Source: Spirochaetota bacterium
GTDB lineage: Bacteria > Spirochaetota > Spirochaetia > Treponematales > UBA12059
Length of the DNA stretch: 64,000 nucleotides
Direction of reading: 5' to 3'
Assembly: GCA_022703505.1 (NCBI GenBank)
Contig: JAKLDN010000009.1
Coordinates: forward strand, 124,001 to 188,000
The notes beneath the pieces are model-generated. The model did not search any database. It had not been told where the DNA came from and saw only the letters and a list, made by a program, of their open reading frames with translations. The translations under genes and the position numbers were made by a program. This document shows positions 1-8,474 of this stretch, in pieces. The first letter of the stretch is position 1, and each line of letters begins with the position of its first letter.

Positions 1-874
1 GGAAGATCTCCCGGGCTTCTTCCAGGAGCCGCTTGAGGTTCTGTTCGGTGTAGCGGGGGCTGTAGTGGATCAGGGCGAGCTTCTTGACCCCCCCCGCGTC
101 CAGGGCGATCCGGGCCGCCTGCTCGGCGGTCATGTGCCGCTTTTCCTGGGCGCTGGCCAGGAGTTCCCGCTCGAACATCCCCTCGCAGACCAGGAGGTCC
201 GAGCCGGACACGTTGGGGGCTATCTCCGGGAAATACAGGGTATCCGTGACATAGCCGAATTTCCGGCCCGACCGGGGCGCTCCCATCACCTCTTCCGGCC
301 GGACTACCCTTCCGTCCGGAAGGTCCACGGGGCTGCCCCCCTGGAGCACGGACCACAGGGGGCCCCGGGGCACGCCGGAGGCTTCCGCCTTTTCCGGAAA
401 GAAGGCCCCCGGCCGCGGATCCTCCTCCAGGACGTAGCCTACGCAGGGCTTGGTGTGCCGGAGGGGAAAGGCCCGGATCCGGAAGCCCTCCCCCTCGTGG
501 CAGAGGCAGGGGGCTTCGATCTCCCGGACCACGATCTCGTAGTTGATGTACATGTCCAGAACCCTGCGGCTGGACTCCACGTATTCCGCGATCCGTGGAG
601 GGCCGTAGATGTACAAAGGTTCGTTCCGGTCCACCTGGCTGGAGAGCATGAGGATGCCCGGCAGGCCCGTGACATGGTCCGCGTGGGTATGGGATATGAA
701 GATCGCGTTGATCTTCTTCCACCGGAGGTTCAGGCGGCGCAGGGAGACCTGGGTTCCCTCCCCCGCGTCGAAGAGGAAGAGGTCGCCCTCCCGGCGCAAC
801 AGGACGCTGGTCAGATGCCGATGGGGCAGGGGCATCATGCCCCCGGTACCCAGGATGAAGGCTTCCAGATTCAT
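1..874 (-). CDS. rnz: Ribonuclease Z, 3' end cut by window edge
   Basis: Metallo-beta-lactamase-fold endonuclease that cuts tRNA precursors just 3' of the discriminator base; cytoplasmic. The reading frame was found on the reverse strand and stays open to the left edge. About 291 residues are visible against a family length of about 305-320, so only the last few are missing. The N-terminus MNLEAFILGTGG is followed by the metal motif HTHADH in FISHTHADHVTGLPG. Later come a RHTKPCVGY histidine region, a VTDT aspartate motif and the LALIHYSPRY histidine motif near the end, the expected order for RNase Z. The start at 874 has no Shine-Dalgarno sequence, but a TTGCCT-17-TATAGT promoter ends 10 nt before it, so the mRNA should be nearly leaderless. 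Its promoter is divergent from that of the DEAD-box gene. Confidence 0.93.
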   Translation of the reverse strand, partial: MNLEAFILGTGGMMPLPHRHLTSVLLRREGDLFLFDAGEGTQVSLRRLNLRWKKINAIFISHTHADHVTGLPGILMLSSQVDRNEPLYIYGPPRIAEYVESSRRVLDMYINYEIVVREIEAPCLCHEGEGFRIRAFPLRHTKPCVGYVLEEDPRPGAFFPEKAEASGVPRGPLWSVLQGGSPVDLPDGRVVRPEEVMGAPRSGRKFGYVTDTLYFPEIAPNVSGSDLLVCEGMFERELLASAQEKRHMTAEQAARIALDAGGVKKLALIHYSPRYTEQNLKRLLEEAREIF

Positions 875-912
875 GGAGGGCTTACTATACCGACAAGTCC
901 GTCCCTAGGCAA
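874..912 (-). promoter_or_regulatory. rnz promoter, nearly leaderless
   Basis: On the minus strand TTGCCT (912-907), a 17-nt spacer and TATAGT (889-884) end 10 nt before the ATG. No ribosome-binding site fits between them. Confidence 0.6.
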
Positions 913-924
913 GGACGGCCGAGC

Positions 925-963
925 TTGTGCGGGCGACCCTTTTCATGCCACAATCGGCAGATA
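925..963 (+). promoter_or_regulatory. DEAD-box helicase promoter, nearly leaderless
   Basis: TTGTGC (925-930), an 18-nt spacer and CACAAT (949-954) lie 9 nt before the ATG at 963. The in-frame GTG at 927 and ATG at 945 fall inside this promoter, which argues for the start at 963. Confidence 0.45.
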
Positions 964-2453
964 TGGTTGAATTTCAGAGTCTCGGAATCCGGGAAGACCT
1001 GGCCCGGGCCCTAGCGTCCTTCGGCTTCGAGGGTCCCACGGAGATCCAGCGAAGGACCGTGCCCGCCCTCCTGGACCGGTCGGACGCCTTCGTCAGCTCC
1101 TCCACCGGCACGGGCAAGACCTTCGGATACCTGGTCCCCCTGCTGCAGCTGGCCCCCGGGGAGACCCGGAAGCCCTTCGCCCTGGTCGTGGCCCCGACCC
1201 ACGAGCTGGCGGTTCAGGTGGAGAAGGAGCTGGACCGCCTGGCCGCCGCCGCGGGGATCCGGGCGGACACGGTCCTCCTCATCGGGTCCGCCCAGGCTCG
1301 CAGGCAGGCGGAGCGGCTCCGGAAAGGCGGTTCCTTCGTCATCGGCACCCCCGGCCGCGTACGGGACCTCCTTGCGGCCCGGGAACTCGACCTCTCGGAG
1401 CTCTCCTTCCTGGTCCTGGACGAGGCGGACCGCCTCTTCGAGAAGGAGGCCCTGGCGGAGACCGCGGACATCCTGGATGCCCTGCCCGAGGCCTGCTGCC
1501 GCGTCCTGGTGTCCGCCACCCTCCCGGACCGGGTGCGGGACAAGGCCGCCCCGTGGTTCCGCGCTCCCGAGGCCCTGGTCCTGGACAACTCGGAGGTCCT
1601 ACGGGAGAACATCGACCACTGGGTTTTCCACTCCTCGTCCCGAAGGAAGATCGACTTCCTCCGACGCTTCGAGTCCGCGGTGCGTCCGAAGCGCTGTCTG
1701 GTCTTCGCCTCCTCCAACGCCCAGATCTTCAACATCCTGCGAAAGCTGGAGTACCTGGAATTCCCGACCGCGGAGCTCCGGGCCCAGGGGGACAAGGAGT
1801 GGAGGAAGCAGGCCCTGGACGACTTCCGGGAGGGCCGCGTCCGATACCTGGTGACCAGCGACCTGGGAGCCCGGGGCATGGACGTGAAAGGCATCGACTA
1901 CGTGCTCTGCATGGACCTCCCGGAGGAGCCCACGGTCTACATGCACCGCGCGGGCAGGACCGGGCGCGCCGGGGAGCGGGGGGTCTCCGTCCTGGTGGCC
2001 GACATCGTGGAGCTCAAGCGGGCTTCCAAGGTGGCGGTTCGCTACGGTTTTTCCTTCCAGTGCCGCATCCTGGAGGGCGGGGAGGTCCACGAGATCGATC
2101 CCGAGAACTTCTTCGCCCTGGCGGAGGAGGAGGAGGCCGACCGCGCCGTCAAGCCGCCCCTGGAGGCCAAGAGGTTTTCCGACATGGAAGGCCGCCGCCC
2201 CCGGGGGCGCCTGTCTCCCTCGGGAGGCGTACCGGCGGGGGCGCGGTCCCGGAAACCCCGCGCGGGCTCCCCGGCGCTCCGGCAGGAAACCCGAAGGCCG
2301 GACGGACCGTCCGGCGCCGCGGAAACGGGCCCGGGCCGGGGGCACCGGCCTTCCCAGGGAAGACGCGGCGCCCCCGGCGCGTCCGGTCCAGCCGGACCCG
2401 GCAAATCCCGTCCCGACGGACGGAGGGACGGCCGCCGGAAAAGATCCGGCTAG
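963..2453 (+). CDS. DEAD-box ATP-dependent RNA helicase
   Basis: Cytoplasmic RNA helicase that remodels RNA or ribosome assembly intermediates using ATP. The motifs occur in order: Q-motif region FGFEGPTEIQ, motif I SSTGTGKTF, motif Ia APTHELA, TPGR, motif II VLDEADR, motif III SATL, then the second RecA domain with the ARGMD and HRAGRTGRAG motifs. The core ends near residue 410. The last 80-90 residues are a disordered, strongly basic tail rich in Arg, Gly, Pro and Ser, typical of RNA-binding tails in RhlE/DbpA-like proteins; I cannot assign the subfamily. The start at 963 is chosen because upstream in-frame starts lie within a plausible promoter and the family usually begins near FQSLGI. 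The gene ends 10 nt from the convergent methylase gene. Confidence 0.93.
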   Translation: MVEFQSLGIREDLARALASFGFEGPTEIQRRTVPALLDRSDAFVSSSTGTGKTFGYLVPLLQLAPGETRKPFALVVAPTHELAVQVEKELDRLAAAAGIRADTVLLIGSAQARRQAERLRKGGSFVIGTPGRVRDLLAARELDLSELSFLVLDEADRLFEKEALAETADILDALPEACCRVLVSATLPDRVRDKAAPWFRAPEALVLDNSEVLRENIDHWVFHSSSRRKIDFLRRFESAVRPKRCLVFASSNAQIFNILRKLEYLEFPTAELRAQGDKEWRKQALDDFREGRVRYLVTSDLGARGMDVKGIDYVLCMDLPEEPTVYMHRAGRTGRAGERGVSVLVADIVELKRASKVAVRYGFSFQCRILEGGEVHEIDPENFFALAEEEEADRAVKPPLEAKRFSDMEGRRPRGRLSPSGGVPAGARSRKPRAGSPALRQETRRPDGPSGAAETGPGRGHRPSQGRRGAPGASGPAGPGKSRPDGRRDGRRKRSG

Positions 2454-2462
2454 GGTCGAGCC

Positions 2463-4199
2463 CTACCCGTTCCGGAGCCGTTCCGCGCGCTGGACCCGAA
2501 GTCGTTCCAGTCCCGACAGCAGCCTCTCCCCCAGGACCGGCAAGTCCTCGCCGAGTTCCGTCAGGATTTCCTCGGCCCTCTCGTACTCCCGCACGTACCG
2601 GGGATGGGCCAGCTTCCGCAGGGACCCCAGGGCTTCCGCGGCGGCCCGACGGGCGTCCGCGAGGTCCCGGGAAGGGGCGAGCGGGGGTCCGCGGCCTCCG
2701 CAGTCCCGGGCGACGGCCGCCAGCACCTCCACCGTCCGGGCGTGGTCCGTCACTTCGCAGGCTTCCAGACGCCCCCCGAATTCCGTCAGATCCTCGACCC
2801 CGACGGCCCCGAGGTCCGGAAGGGGGTCCTCGAAGCGGTGGAACCGCCACATCCTCAGATTGCCCAGGGGGGTGGCGATGCCCGGCTCCCCCGGGGAGGG
2901 CTCGAAGGTTTCCGGAATTTTCCGGGGGTCGAAGCGGGAGGAGAACAGGCGCCGGAGCTTCAGCTCCGCCCGGAGACGGGCAAGCCCGGAGACGGATCCC
3001 CGGGCACCGCTCCGGGCCCGGCATACGTACACCAGTTCATGGTTCCGCACCCTGCGGGTACCGCTCTGGCGCCCGCCCCGGTAGCGCACGTAGTCCAGGA
3101 CCTCCGGTCGGACCTCCCAGCGCCCGGACAGCAGCTCATAGAGTTCCTCCGGGGAGACCAGGCCCTCGGTGTTGTAGCTCAGGACCAGGGTTCGGGCATC
3201 CAGGGCGTCGATCAGCCCGGCCAGGGCCGCCCGGGCCGTGGAACGTCCGCAGAAGGGGGAGCGGGTCTCCTTCCAGGCCGGTGGTATGCCCGCCTTTCGG
3301 AGGAGCCGTCCGTCCGGCCCGGTTTCCAGGGGAACGGGATCGCGATCCCAGCGCACGAGGGTGTTCAGGATATGGTAATTCGAGCCGTACTGGTGCTGAT
3401 TGTAGGGAGGATCCAGGTACGCCAGGTCCGCGGTCCAGCGACGGACGAAGACGGCCGCGTCCTCGCGGAAAACCTCCGCCGGCTCCGCCTCGGGCAACAG
3501 GGGGTGCTCCAGCTCCATGGCCCCCAGGATACGGGGCAGTGCGTCCCGGCCGTGGCCTCCGAAGCCCTTGTGGAAGGCCTTGAATACCCCGGAGGTGTTC
3601 GCGTGCACCGCCGCCTCCAGGACCAGCAGGGCTAAAAGGAGGTCCCGCCGGCGGGAGGCCGGGGAGTCGGGGAAACCGGACTCGCCCGAGGGATACGCGC
3701 GTTCGATGTGTTCCCGGACCCGGTCCAGGAAGACCGCGTTCTCCCGGGTGTAGAAGAGTCGTTCCACCCTCCAATCCGCCCGGGAGGTGTCCCGGGGGGC
3801 GTACCACCGGGCCATGTAGGGCTCCGGCTCCGGATCGGGGGACAGATTGTCCCGGGCGGGGTGGAAGGAGTTCAGGCGGTCCAGCCAGGCTTTCAACCCA
3901 CCCTCCTCCGCCCAGAGGTCCGGGAGATCCGAGGCCCGAAGGACCAGCCAGGCGCGATTCAGGGCGTAGGCATAAGGTTCCCAGTCGTTCGCCTTGACCC
4001 GCATCCCCAGGGTCCGGGCCAGACGGGACACCGAGCCGGATCCCGCGAAGGGATCCAGGAAGACGGGGTGGTTCCGGCCCTCGGTCAGGGAACGGAACAG
4101 GGAGCCCAGATGCCGGGTCAGGGACCTCTTGTTCCCCAGATACGGAATGAGCTGTCCCGTGACATACTCCCGCTCCCGCGGAACCGCCTCACGGTTCAT
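2463..4199 (-). CDS. D12-class N6-adenine DNA methyltransferase with extra C-terminal domain
   Basis: Transfers a methyl group from S-adenosylmethionine to adenine N6 in DNA. An N-terminal QLIPYLGNKR segment is followed by the SAM-binding motif FLDPFAGSGS (about residue 50) and the catalytic DPPY motif at about residue 262 in YLDPPYNQHQYGSNYH, a form I associate with FokI-type D12 enzymes. At 578 residues it is much longer than a plain Dam-like enzyme. The last 180 or so residues are mostly helical and charged, and I do not recognise them. No restriction endonuclease lies nearby, so it looks like an orphan methylase. It overlaps queD by 11 nt and is probably translated by coupling. A role in regulation, phase variation or phage defence cannot be told from the sequence. 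Confidence 0.85.
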   Translation of the reverse strand: MNREAVPREREYVTGQLIPYLGNKRSLTRHLGSLFRSLTEGRNHPVFLDPFAGSGSVSRLARTLGMRVKANDWEPYAYALNRAWLVLRASDLPDLWAEEGGLKAWLDRLNSFHPARDNLSPDPEPEPYMARWYAPRDTSRADWRVERLFYTRENAVFLDRVREHIERAYPSGESGFPDSPASRRRDLLLALLVLEAAVHANTSGVFKAFHKGFGGHGRDALPRILGAMELEHPLLPEAEPAEVFREDAAVFVRRWTADLAYLDPPYNQHQYGSNYHILNTLVRWDRDPVPLETGPDGRLLRKAGIPPAWKETRSPFCGRSTARAALAGLIDALDARTLVLSYNTEGLVSPEELYELLSGRWEVRPEVLDYVRYRGGRQSGTRRVRNHELVYVCRARSGARGSVSGLARLRAELKLRRLFSSRFDPRKIPETFEPSPGEPGIATPLGNLRMWRFHRFEDPLPDLGAVGVEDLTEFGGRLEACEVTDHARTVEVLAAVARDCGGRGPPLAPSRDLADARRAAAEALGSLRKLAHPRYVREYERAEEILTELGEDLPVLGERLLSGLERLRVQRAERLRNG

Positions 4200-4548
4200 A
4201 CCGGGCCATGCTCGTGGCGCTCTCGAAGACCTCCACGGCCTGCAGGGGCGTTCCCGGGAGTCTCGCGGCCAGGGAATCGAAGATGTACCGGGCTATCCGC
4301 TCGGCGCTCGGCGAGTCCAGGAAGGCCGGGTTCTCGTTCAGGAGCCGGTGGTCCAGCCCCTCGCAGACCTCCCGGAGGGCTTTCTTGAACACCCCGAAAT
4401 CCAAGAGCATCCCGGATTCGTCCAGGTCGCTTCCCCGGGCAAAGGCCCGGACCCGGTAGTTGTGGCCGTGGAGGTTCTCGCACTTGCCCCGATAGCCCGA
4501 AAGGAAATGGGCGGCCGAAAAGTCCGCCTCGACTCTGACTGTGTACAT
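4189..4548 (-). CDS. queD: 6-carboxytetrahydropterin synthase QueD
   Basis: Converts dihydroneopterin triphosphate to 6-carboxytetrahydropterin, the first committed step toward queuosine and other 7-deazaguanines. The 119-residue size is normal for the family. The first zinc histidine is in ADFSAAHFL. The catalytic Cys and the other two zinc histidines are in KCENLHGHNY, the QueD pattern. Start 4548 is preferred over an in-frame ATG at 4566 because the latter overlaps a TACAAT -10 box (4570-4565), while CGGAG sits correctly before 4548. No other queuosine gene is in the window. GTP cyclohydrolase FolE2 at 36 kb could supply the substrate. The unusual neighbour is the overlapping DNA methylase. 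Confidence 0.92.
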   Translation of the reverse strand: MYTVRVEADFSAAHFLSGYRGKCENLHGHNYRVRAFARGSDLDESGMLLDFGVFKKALREVCEGLDHRLLNENPAFLDSPSAERIARYIFDSLAARLPGTPLQAVEVFESATSMARYEP

Positions 4549-4613
4549 GGCGTCTCCGGACGGCATTGTACAACGAGGGCCGGAAAAAGTCCCGCGCCGC
4601 GTGTAGGCGGCGG

Positions 4614-5183
4614 CTACAGTCCCAGGAAGCTGTACACGGCGCTCCAGAAAGTGTCGGCATCCATGCGCCCTTCGAGGAAAGCCTTCACGAAGGCCTTGAG
4701 CTCCGCCGGGAAGGCGGTCCAGTACTCCTCCTGCCAACGGGGCATGCGCTCCCACAGGGCCTGCTGGGCGCTGGGAGGCATCAAGCCCAGGGAATAATCC
4801 GTGAAGTCCTTGACCATCTTCGCCAGGGCGTCCGGAGGCAGGGGAGAGACCTCGGCGGGTCCGCGTGCCCCCGGATCCGGTACGTAGGAGGCGAGCAGTT
4901 CTTCGAGCTGTTCCTCCGTGACCTCCGGGGCGTTTTTCCGGATGATGTCCGCCACGAAGTCCCGGATCATCGACCGAATCCCGTCCAGGCTGGCCCCCAT
5001 GGAGCCCTCCACCGCCTGAGCGGTGTTCCGGGCCGCCCGTTCCGGGTTGACCCCTCCGATGCTCGCGAAGAGGGACAGGTCCCTGCGCCTGCGCTCGCAG
5101 GCCTTGACGATGGCCTCGAACTCGTCCCGGTCGGCCTTGTTGAGGATGTAGTCCAGGACGGATCGGAGATTTTCCCGGGACAT
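4614..5183 (-). CDS. Conserved hypothetical, helical, 189 aa
   Basis: I do not recognise this protein. It begins MSRENLRSVLDYILNKADR, has no signal peptide or membrane segment, is predicted to be largely alpha-helical, and contains a glycine/alanine-rich turn region near residue 45 and a proline-containing loop near residue 110. The start at 5183 is supported by a TTGCGC-17-TACAGT promoter whose -10 ends 10 nt upstream, so the mRNA is nearly leaderless. The frame is open further upstream, but that part lies across the promoter and a 21-nt tandem repeat. It is divergent from tonB. Strong codon bias and lack of overlap make it a real gene; its function is unknown. Confidence 0.7.
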   Translation of the reverse strand: MSRENLRSVLDYILNKADRDEFEAIVKACERRRRDLSLFASIGGVNPERAARNTAQAVEGSMGASLDGIRSMIRDFVADIIRKNAPEVTEEQLEELLASYVPDPGARGPAEVSPLPPDALAKMVKDFTDYSLGLMPPSAQQALWERMPRWQEEYWTAFPAELKAFVKAFLEGRMDADTFWSAVYSFLGL

Positions 5184-5221
5184 CTTGAGTCCACTGTACC
5201 CCCGGCGGATTCCGAGCGCAA
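5183..5221 (-). promoter_or_regulatory. Promoter of the 189-aa hypothetical, nearly leaderless
   Basis: Minus strand TTGCGC (5221-5216), 17-nt spacer, TACAGT (5198-5193), ATG 10 nt later. No Shine-Dalgarno sequence. Confidence 0.5.
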
Positions 5222-5256
5222 GCCTTGGCGCCGGATTCCATCGCCCCCGATCTTCC

Positions 5257-5298
5257 CTGTACACCGTCCACCGTGCGCTGTTTACCGTCCACCGCGCC
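5257..5298. repeat. Two tandem 21-nt copies of an intergenic word repeat
   Basis: CTGTACACCGTCCACCGTGCG-type sequence occurs twice in tandem (5257-5277 and 5278-5298) with four mismatches, between the divergent hypothetical and tonB. It resembles the word-type dispersed repeats found in other gaps of this window. Confidence 0.6.
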
Positions 5299-5330
5299 TC
5301 AGGGTACTCTTCCGACCGGAGAACCACGGC

Positions 5331-6140
5331 GTGTCGGAGAACGCGGAATCGGAAGCCGGGCGGCACCTTCTCGAGCCCCTGGGACAGGTCGGAAGCCTCA
5401 TGGGAGAGATCCCGGAGCCGGAGATCGCCTTTCCTGGACGGAGCGGGCCGAGGGATTCCCGAGGCCGCTTACGCCTCGACGTCTGCCTGGCCGTCTCCCT
5501 CGCACTGCACGCCCTGGTCCTGGCACTTTTTCCCGTCCCGGGCACCGGAGGGCGGGGCGCGGCGGCATCCACGGTACGGGTGAACCTGATCCTCGGTACG
5601 GGCGCCGCCGCGCGGGAAGCGGCGGGGTCCGTACCATCCGGGGAAGGCGCCGCCCCGGCGGCTCCTTCCCCGGGCGCCCCGGACGGCTCCGCTTCCGACG
5701 CTCCCGAGGATTCCCTTCCCCGGCCCGGGGAGGCGGAACCTGCCGGCGGTGAGGAGCCGGGCGCCCCGGACTCGGCGGTATCGCCGTCCGCCCCCGGCGC
5801 CCCTGCGGCGGGTTCTGCCGCTGGATCCGGCGGGGCCGGCTATCCTTCCCCCTCCGACCGGGCGGCCGCCCTGCTCCTGGCCCGGGTGGAGGCAGCCCTG
5901 GTATACCCCGAAGCAGCCCGTCGCCGGGGCACCGAGGGGGTCGTGGGACTGCGGATTCTCCTGGACGGTTCGGGCGCCCTCGCGGACTTGAAGATCACGC
6001 GCTCCTCGGGCAGTTCGCTTTTGGACAAGGCCGCCCGGGAGACGGTCGCAGCCTGCCTCCCAGTGCCGAATCCCTCGGGGATACCCCTGGCCTTCGAGCT
6101 TGCGGTTCGGTTCACCCTGAAAAAAGCGGCGGCCCCGTAG
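5331..6140 (+). CDS. TonB-family energy transducer
   Basis: Inner-membrane protein that passes proton-motive energy to outer-membrane TonB-dependent receptors. After a polar N-terminus there is one membrane anchor (LDVCLAVSLALHALVLALF, about residues 48-66). A long Ala/Pro/Gly/Glu-rich periplasmic linker follows. The C-terminal TonB domain contains YPEAARRRGTEGVVGLRI and LLDKAARETV and is about 80 residues long. It is convergent with a BtuB-like receptor, so it is probably the partner for cobalamin uptake. ExbB/ExbD are not in the window. The start is uncertain: GTG at 5331 has CGGAG 9 nt upstream, while ATG at 5400 has no clear ribosome-binding site. I use 5331. Confidence 0.85.
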   Translation: MSENAESEAGRHLLEPLGQVGSLMGEIPEPEIAFPGRSGPRDSRGRLRLDVCLAVSLALHALVLALFPVPGTGGRGAAASTVRVNLILGTGAAAREAAGSVPSGEGAAPAAPSPGAPDGSASDAPEDSLPRPGEAEPAGGEEPGAPDSAVSPSAPGAPAAGSAAGSGGAGYPSPSDRAAALLLARVEAALVYPEAARRRGTEGVVGLRILLDGSGALADLKITRSSGSSLLDKAARETVAACLPVPNPSGIPLAFELAVRFTLKKAAAP

Positions 6141-6150
6141 GAACCGCCGC
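6120..6150 (-). terminator. Intrinsic terminator of the btuB-type gene
   Basis: On the minus strand a GCGGCGG/CCGCCGC stem (arms 6150-6144 and 6132-6126) is followed by six T residues (6125-6120). It lies 44 nt beyond the receptor stop and overlaps the 3' coding end of tonB. Confidence 0.75.
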
Positions 6151-6193
6151 CCTGTTGTCCCGAAGCTAGAGAAACGATACCCGTTCAACCCCC

Positions 6194-8083
6194 TCAGTCC
6201 AGGAGGATGCGCAGCCCGGCCTTGAGGGTGATGCCGGGCATGGGGTAGCCGTCCATCTCGGCGTAGGCCCGGTTCAGGAGGTTTTCACCGTCCAGGTAGA
6301 CGTCGGCGTTCTCGGCCACCCGAAGTTCCACCCGGGCACCCAGGAGAAGGACGGGATCCAGGGTGATCGTCGGGGACTGGTAGCGTTCGCTCCGCCAGGA
6401 GCCCCTCAGCGAGACCTTCCCGAAGCCGTCGGAATAGACGGGTTCGAGCTTCACGGTATGTACGGGGTAATTGGCGATCCGGACGTCGTTCGCCAAGGTC
6501 CTTCCGTCCGCCAAATCGTAGGTTAGTAACAGGCCGTACGAGGCGCTGACTGATACCGGCCCGGCGTGTACGGCAACCGCCGCGTCAGCGCCGATGAAGG
6601 CCGCGGCGGCCAGGTTTTCCGGACGCCAGACGAAATCGCCGTCCGGATCCCCCCATCGGATGAGATCGTCCGAGTAGCGGGCGAAGAGGTTCACCGCTGT
6701 CTCGATTCGGCTCCCCAGGGTTTCCAATCCGATCTCCCCGTACCAGGAGGTTTCCGTCAAAAGATCGGGATTGCCCTCCGTCCAGGGATCCGCAGGCCAG
6801 TACAGGTCGTTGAAGGCCGGGGCCCGGTAGGACCGTCCGGCCGTGGCCTTCAGGGTCACGACCTCGGATACCGCGGCCGAGGCGCCCAGGGAGTACGTGA
6901 GCCCCGCCGGGTAGTCGTCGTACCAGTCGAGACGGACGGCTGGGGAGACCTTGACCCCACGACCTACGGCAAGGACGGGTGCCGCGTACGCCCCCGCGTG
7001 GTACCGCCTGGGATTGCCGACCTTGGTGCTCTCCGCCCCGTCGTACCGGAACTCCAGGCCCGCGGGGAGTTCCACGGCATCCGAGGCCAGATACCGGAAC
7101 CGGAAATCCGCGCCCGAGGAGAAGGTGTCGTGTCGGTCATCCGCTGGCTCGTCCGGATCCTCGTACTCCATGCGGGACCAGGCTCCGAAGGCCGAGACAT
7201 CCAGGGACAGCCGTCCTCTCATCAGGGCGTCGCTGGACCAGGCGGCGGTTCCCCGGAAGTCCCGGTTCCGCTGTTCGGCGTTCGGCGTCAGCCATGTCAG
7301 GATGCCCGGCACCCCGAAGTCCTCGTAGCGCCCCGAAAGGGCCGCCGAGAGGATGCCGCCCAGGACCGGAACCTCGAGCCCCAGGGATCCGGAGCCCCCC
7401 AGGAACCCCGCGTTTCCCCGTTCCAGAACGGCGCCTCCGGCCTGGGCGGCCGGGAAGGAGTCTCCCGCCCGCTCGAAGGAGCCGGAGGCGGACAAGCCCG
7501 CCGCCCCGATCCGGGTGTCCAGGGAGGCTCCCAGGCGCTGGGCCGCGGCTAGATACTCGAGATCCGCGCCCAGGGCCGCGGGATAGACCTTGTTCTCCGC
7601 GGTCACGGTCAGCCGCGGGTCCCCTCCCCGCTTGGTGGTGATCACGATGACCCCGCCCACGGCGTCGGCGCCGTACAGGGAGGACGCCCCGCCCTTGAGA
7701 ACTTCGATCCGCTCGATGGACTCGGCGGGAATCTGCCCCAGGTCCACGTTCCCTTGCCGGGCGTCGTTGAGCCGCGCCCCGTCCAGGATCACCAGGACCT
7801 GGCCGCTCGAGGCCCCCCGCAAGGAGGGCGCCCGGACGCTCCCGGGGTTCCCGTAGTCCAGGGAATGGAAGCCCGGGACCGAGGCCAGGGCTTCCGCGGC
7901 GTTCTTGGCCCCGGAGGCCTCGATCTGCTCCGCCGTCACCACGACGACGGAGCCGCCCGGGGCCAGGGCCGCGGGGCTCCAGCTTTCGGCCGTGACGGAG
8001 ACCTCTCCGAGGTCCCGTACCTGCGCGCCGGGTCCCAAAACCGCGAGGGCCGCGACGAGGATGAAACATGCCGCCTTGCGCAT
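6194..8083 (-). CDS. btuB: TonB-dependent outer-membrane receptor, BtuB type (cobalamin)
   Basis: Beta-barrel receptor that takes up a corrinoid through the outer membrane. The signal peptide is MRKAACFILVAALAVLGPG. A TonB-box-like EVSVTA sequence follows at about residues 27-32, then a plug domain with LRGASSGQVLVILDGARLND, IERIEVLKGGASSLYGADAVGGVI, and a long barrel. The protein ends with LKAGLRILLD, fitting an outer-membrane barrel although the last residue is Asp rather than Phe. At 629 residues it matches BtuB size. The assignment to cobalamin rests on the riboswitch in its leader (8286-8468), not on the barrel. GGAAAGGAGCGGAAC precedes the ATG at 8083, giving a good ribosome-binding site. 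Confidence 0.9.
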   Translation of the reverse strand: MRKAACFILVAALAVLGPGAQVRDLGEVSVTAESWSPAALAPGGSVVVVTAEQIEASGAKNAAEALASVPGFHSLDYGNPGSVRAPSLRGASSGQVLVILDGARLNDARQGNVDLGQIPAESIERIEVLKGGASSLYGADAVGGVIVITTKRGGDPRLTVTAENKVYPAALGADLEYLAAAQRLGASLDTRIGAAGLSASGSFERAGDSFPAAQAGGAVLERGNAGFLGGSGSLGLEVPVLGGILSAALSGRYEDFGVPGILTWLTPNAEQRNRDFRGTAAWSSDALMRGRLSLDVSAFGAWSRMEYEDPDEPADDRHDTFSSGADFRFRYLASDAVELPAGLEFRYDGAESTKVGNPRRYHAGAYAAPVLAVGRGVKVSPAVRLDWYDDYPAGLTYSLGASAAVSEVVTLKATAGRSYRAPAFNDLYWPADPWTEGNPDLLTETSWYGEIGLETLGSRIETAVNLFARYSDDLIRWGDPDGDFVWRPENLAAAAFIGADAAVAVHAGPVSVSASYGLLLTYDLADGRTLANDVRIANYPVHTVKLEPVYSDGFGKVSLRGSWRSERYQSPTITLDPVLLLGARVELRVAENADVYLDGENLLNRAYAEMDGYPMPGITLKAGLRILLD

Positions 8084-8285
8084 GTTCCGCTCCTTTCCGC
8101 TCCTTCCTGAGGGAGCGGCGGACCGGAAGGCGTGGACCGATCCTAGGGCAAGCAGGGAGACGACGGGTCTGCCGAGACTGCGCGCCGCCCGGGGCGGCTT
8201 CCAGGGAGGGGGTGCACGACGACTCCTCGATCCGCGAAGGTTCCCCGCCCGGACAGCCCGAGGGCGCCCGGATCGCGGGGGAGCG

Positions 8286-8468
8286 GAGGGCCGGTATCCT
8301 GGCTTCCGGATCGTCGATGTACGCCGACGCCTTCTCGGGCTTCATCGCCCAATGGCCGCGTTCGGGTCCGCATTCCTGTGGACCCGAACCCATGTCGGCA
8401 TTCTCCCCGGTTACAGTGGCGGGACCGCCGCGGCCTTGCACCGCGTTCCACGGATCCCTCGCTCGTCG
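8286..8468 (-). ncRNA. Cobalamin riboswitch upstream of btuB
   Basis: Read on the minus strand, the leader contains the adenosylcobalamin aptamer core: a GGTGCAA element, then CGGTCCCGCCACTGTAACC and GGGGA (about 8438-8401). A variable hairpin with GGGTTCGGGTCC follows, and the 3' B12 box GAAGCCAGGATACCGGCC lies at about 8308-8290. The promoter upstream (8475-8503) predicts a transcript start near 8468. About 200 nt separate the aptamer from the start codon and include GC-rich hairpins that could form the expression platform. The expected effect is repression of uptake when cobalamin is plentiful. Confidence 0.9.
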
Positions 8469-8474
8469 CGGGAC

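Noticed and set aside
927..963. Upstream GTG start for the DEAD-box gene
   Set aside because: The GTG overlaps a plausible -35 box, and the leaderless promoter and the family N-terminus point to 963.
1553..3583. Very long open frame (676 codons) on the plus strand
   Set aside because: It overlaps the DEAD-box gene and the antisense of the methylase, is Pro/Arg/Gly-rich with no domain, and is the normal shadow of a high-GC gene. Many similar frames (for example 21142-22986 and 25101-26954) were left out for the same reason.
8084..8285. Small gene in the long btuB leader
   Set aside because: No frame with a ribosome-binding site and good codon use; the region is best read as riboswitch expression platform.
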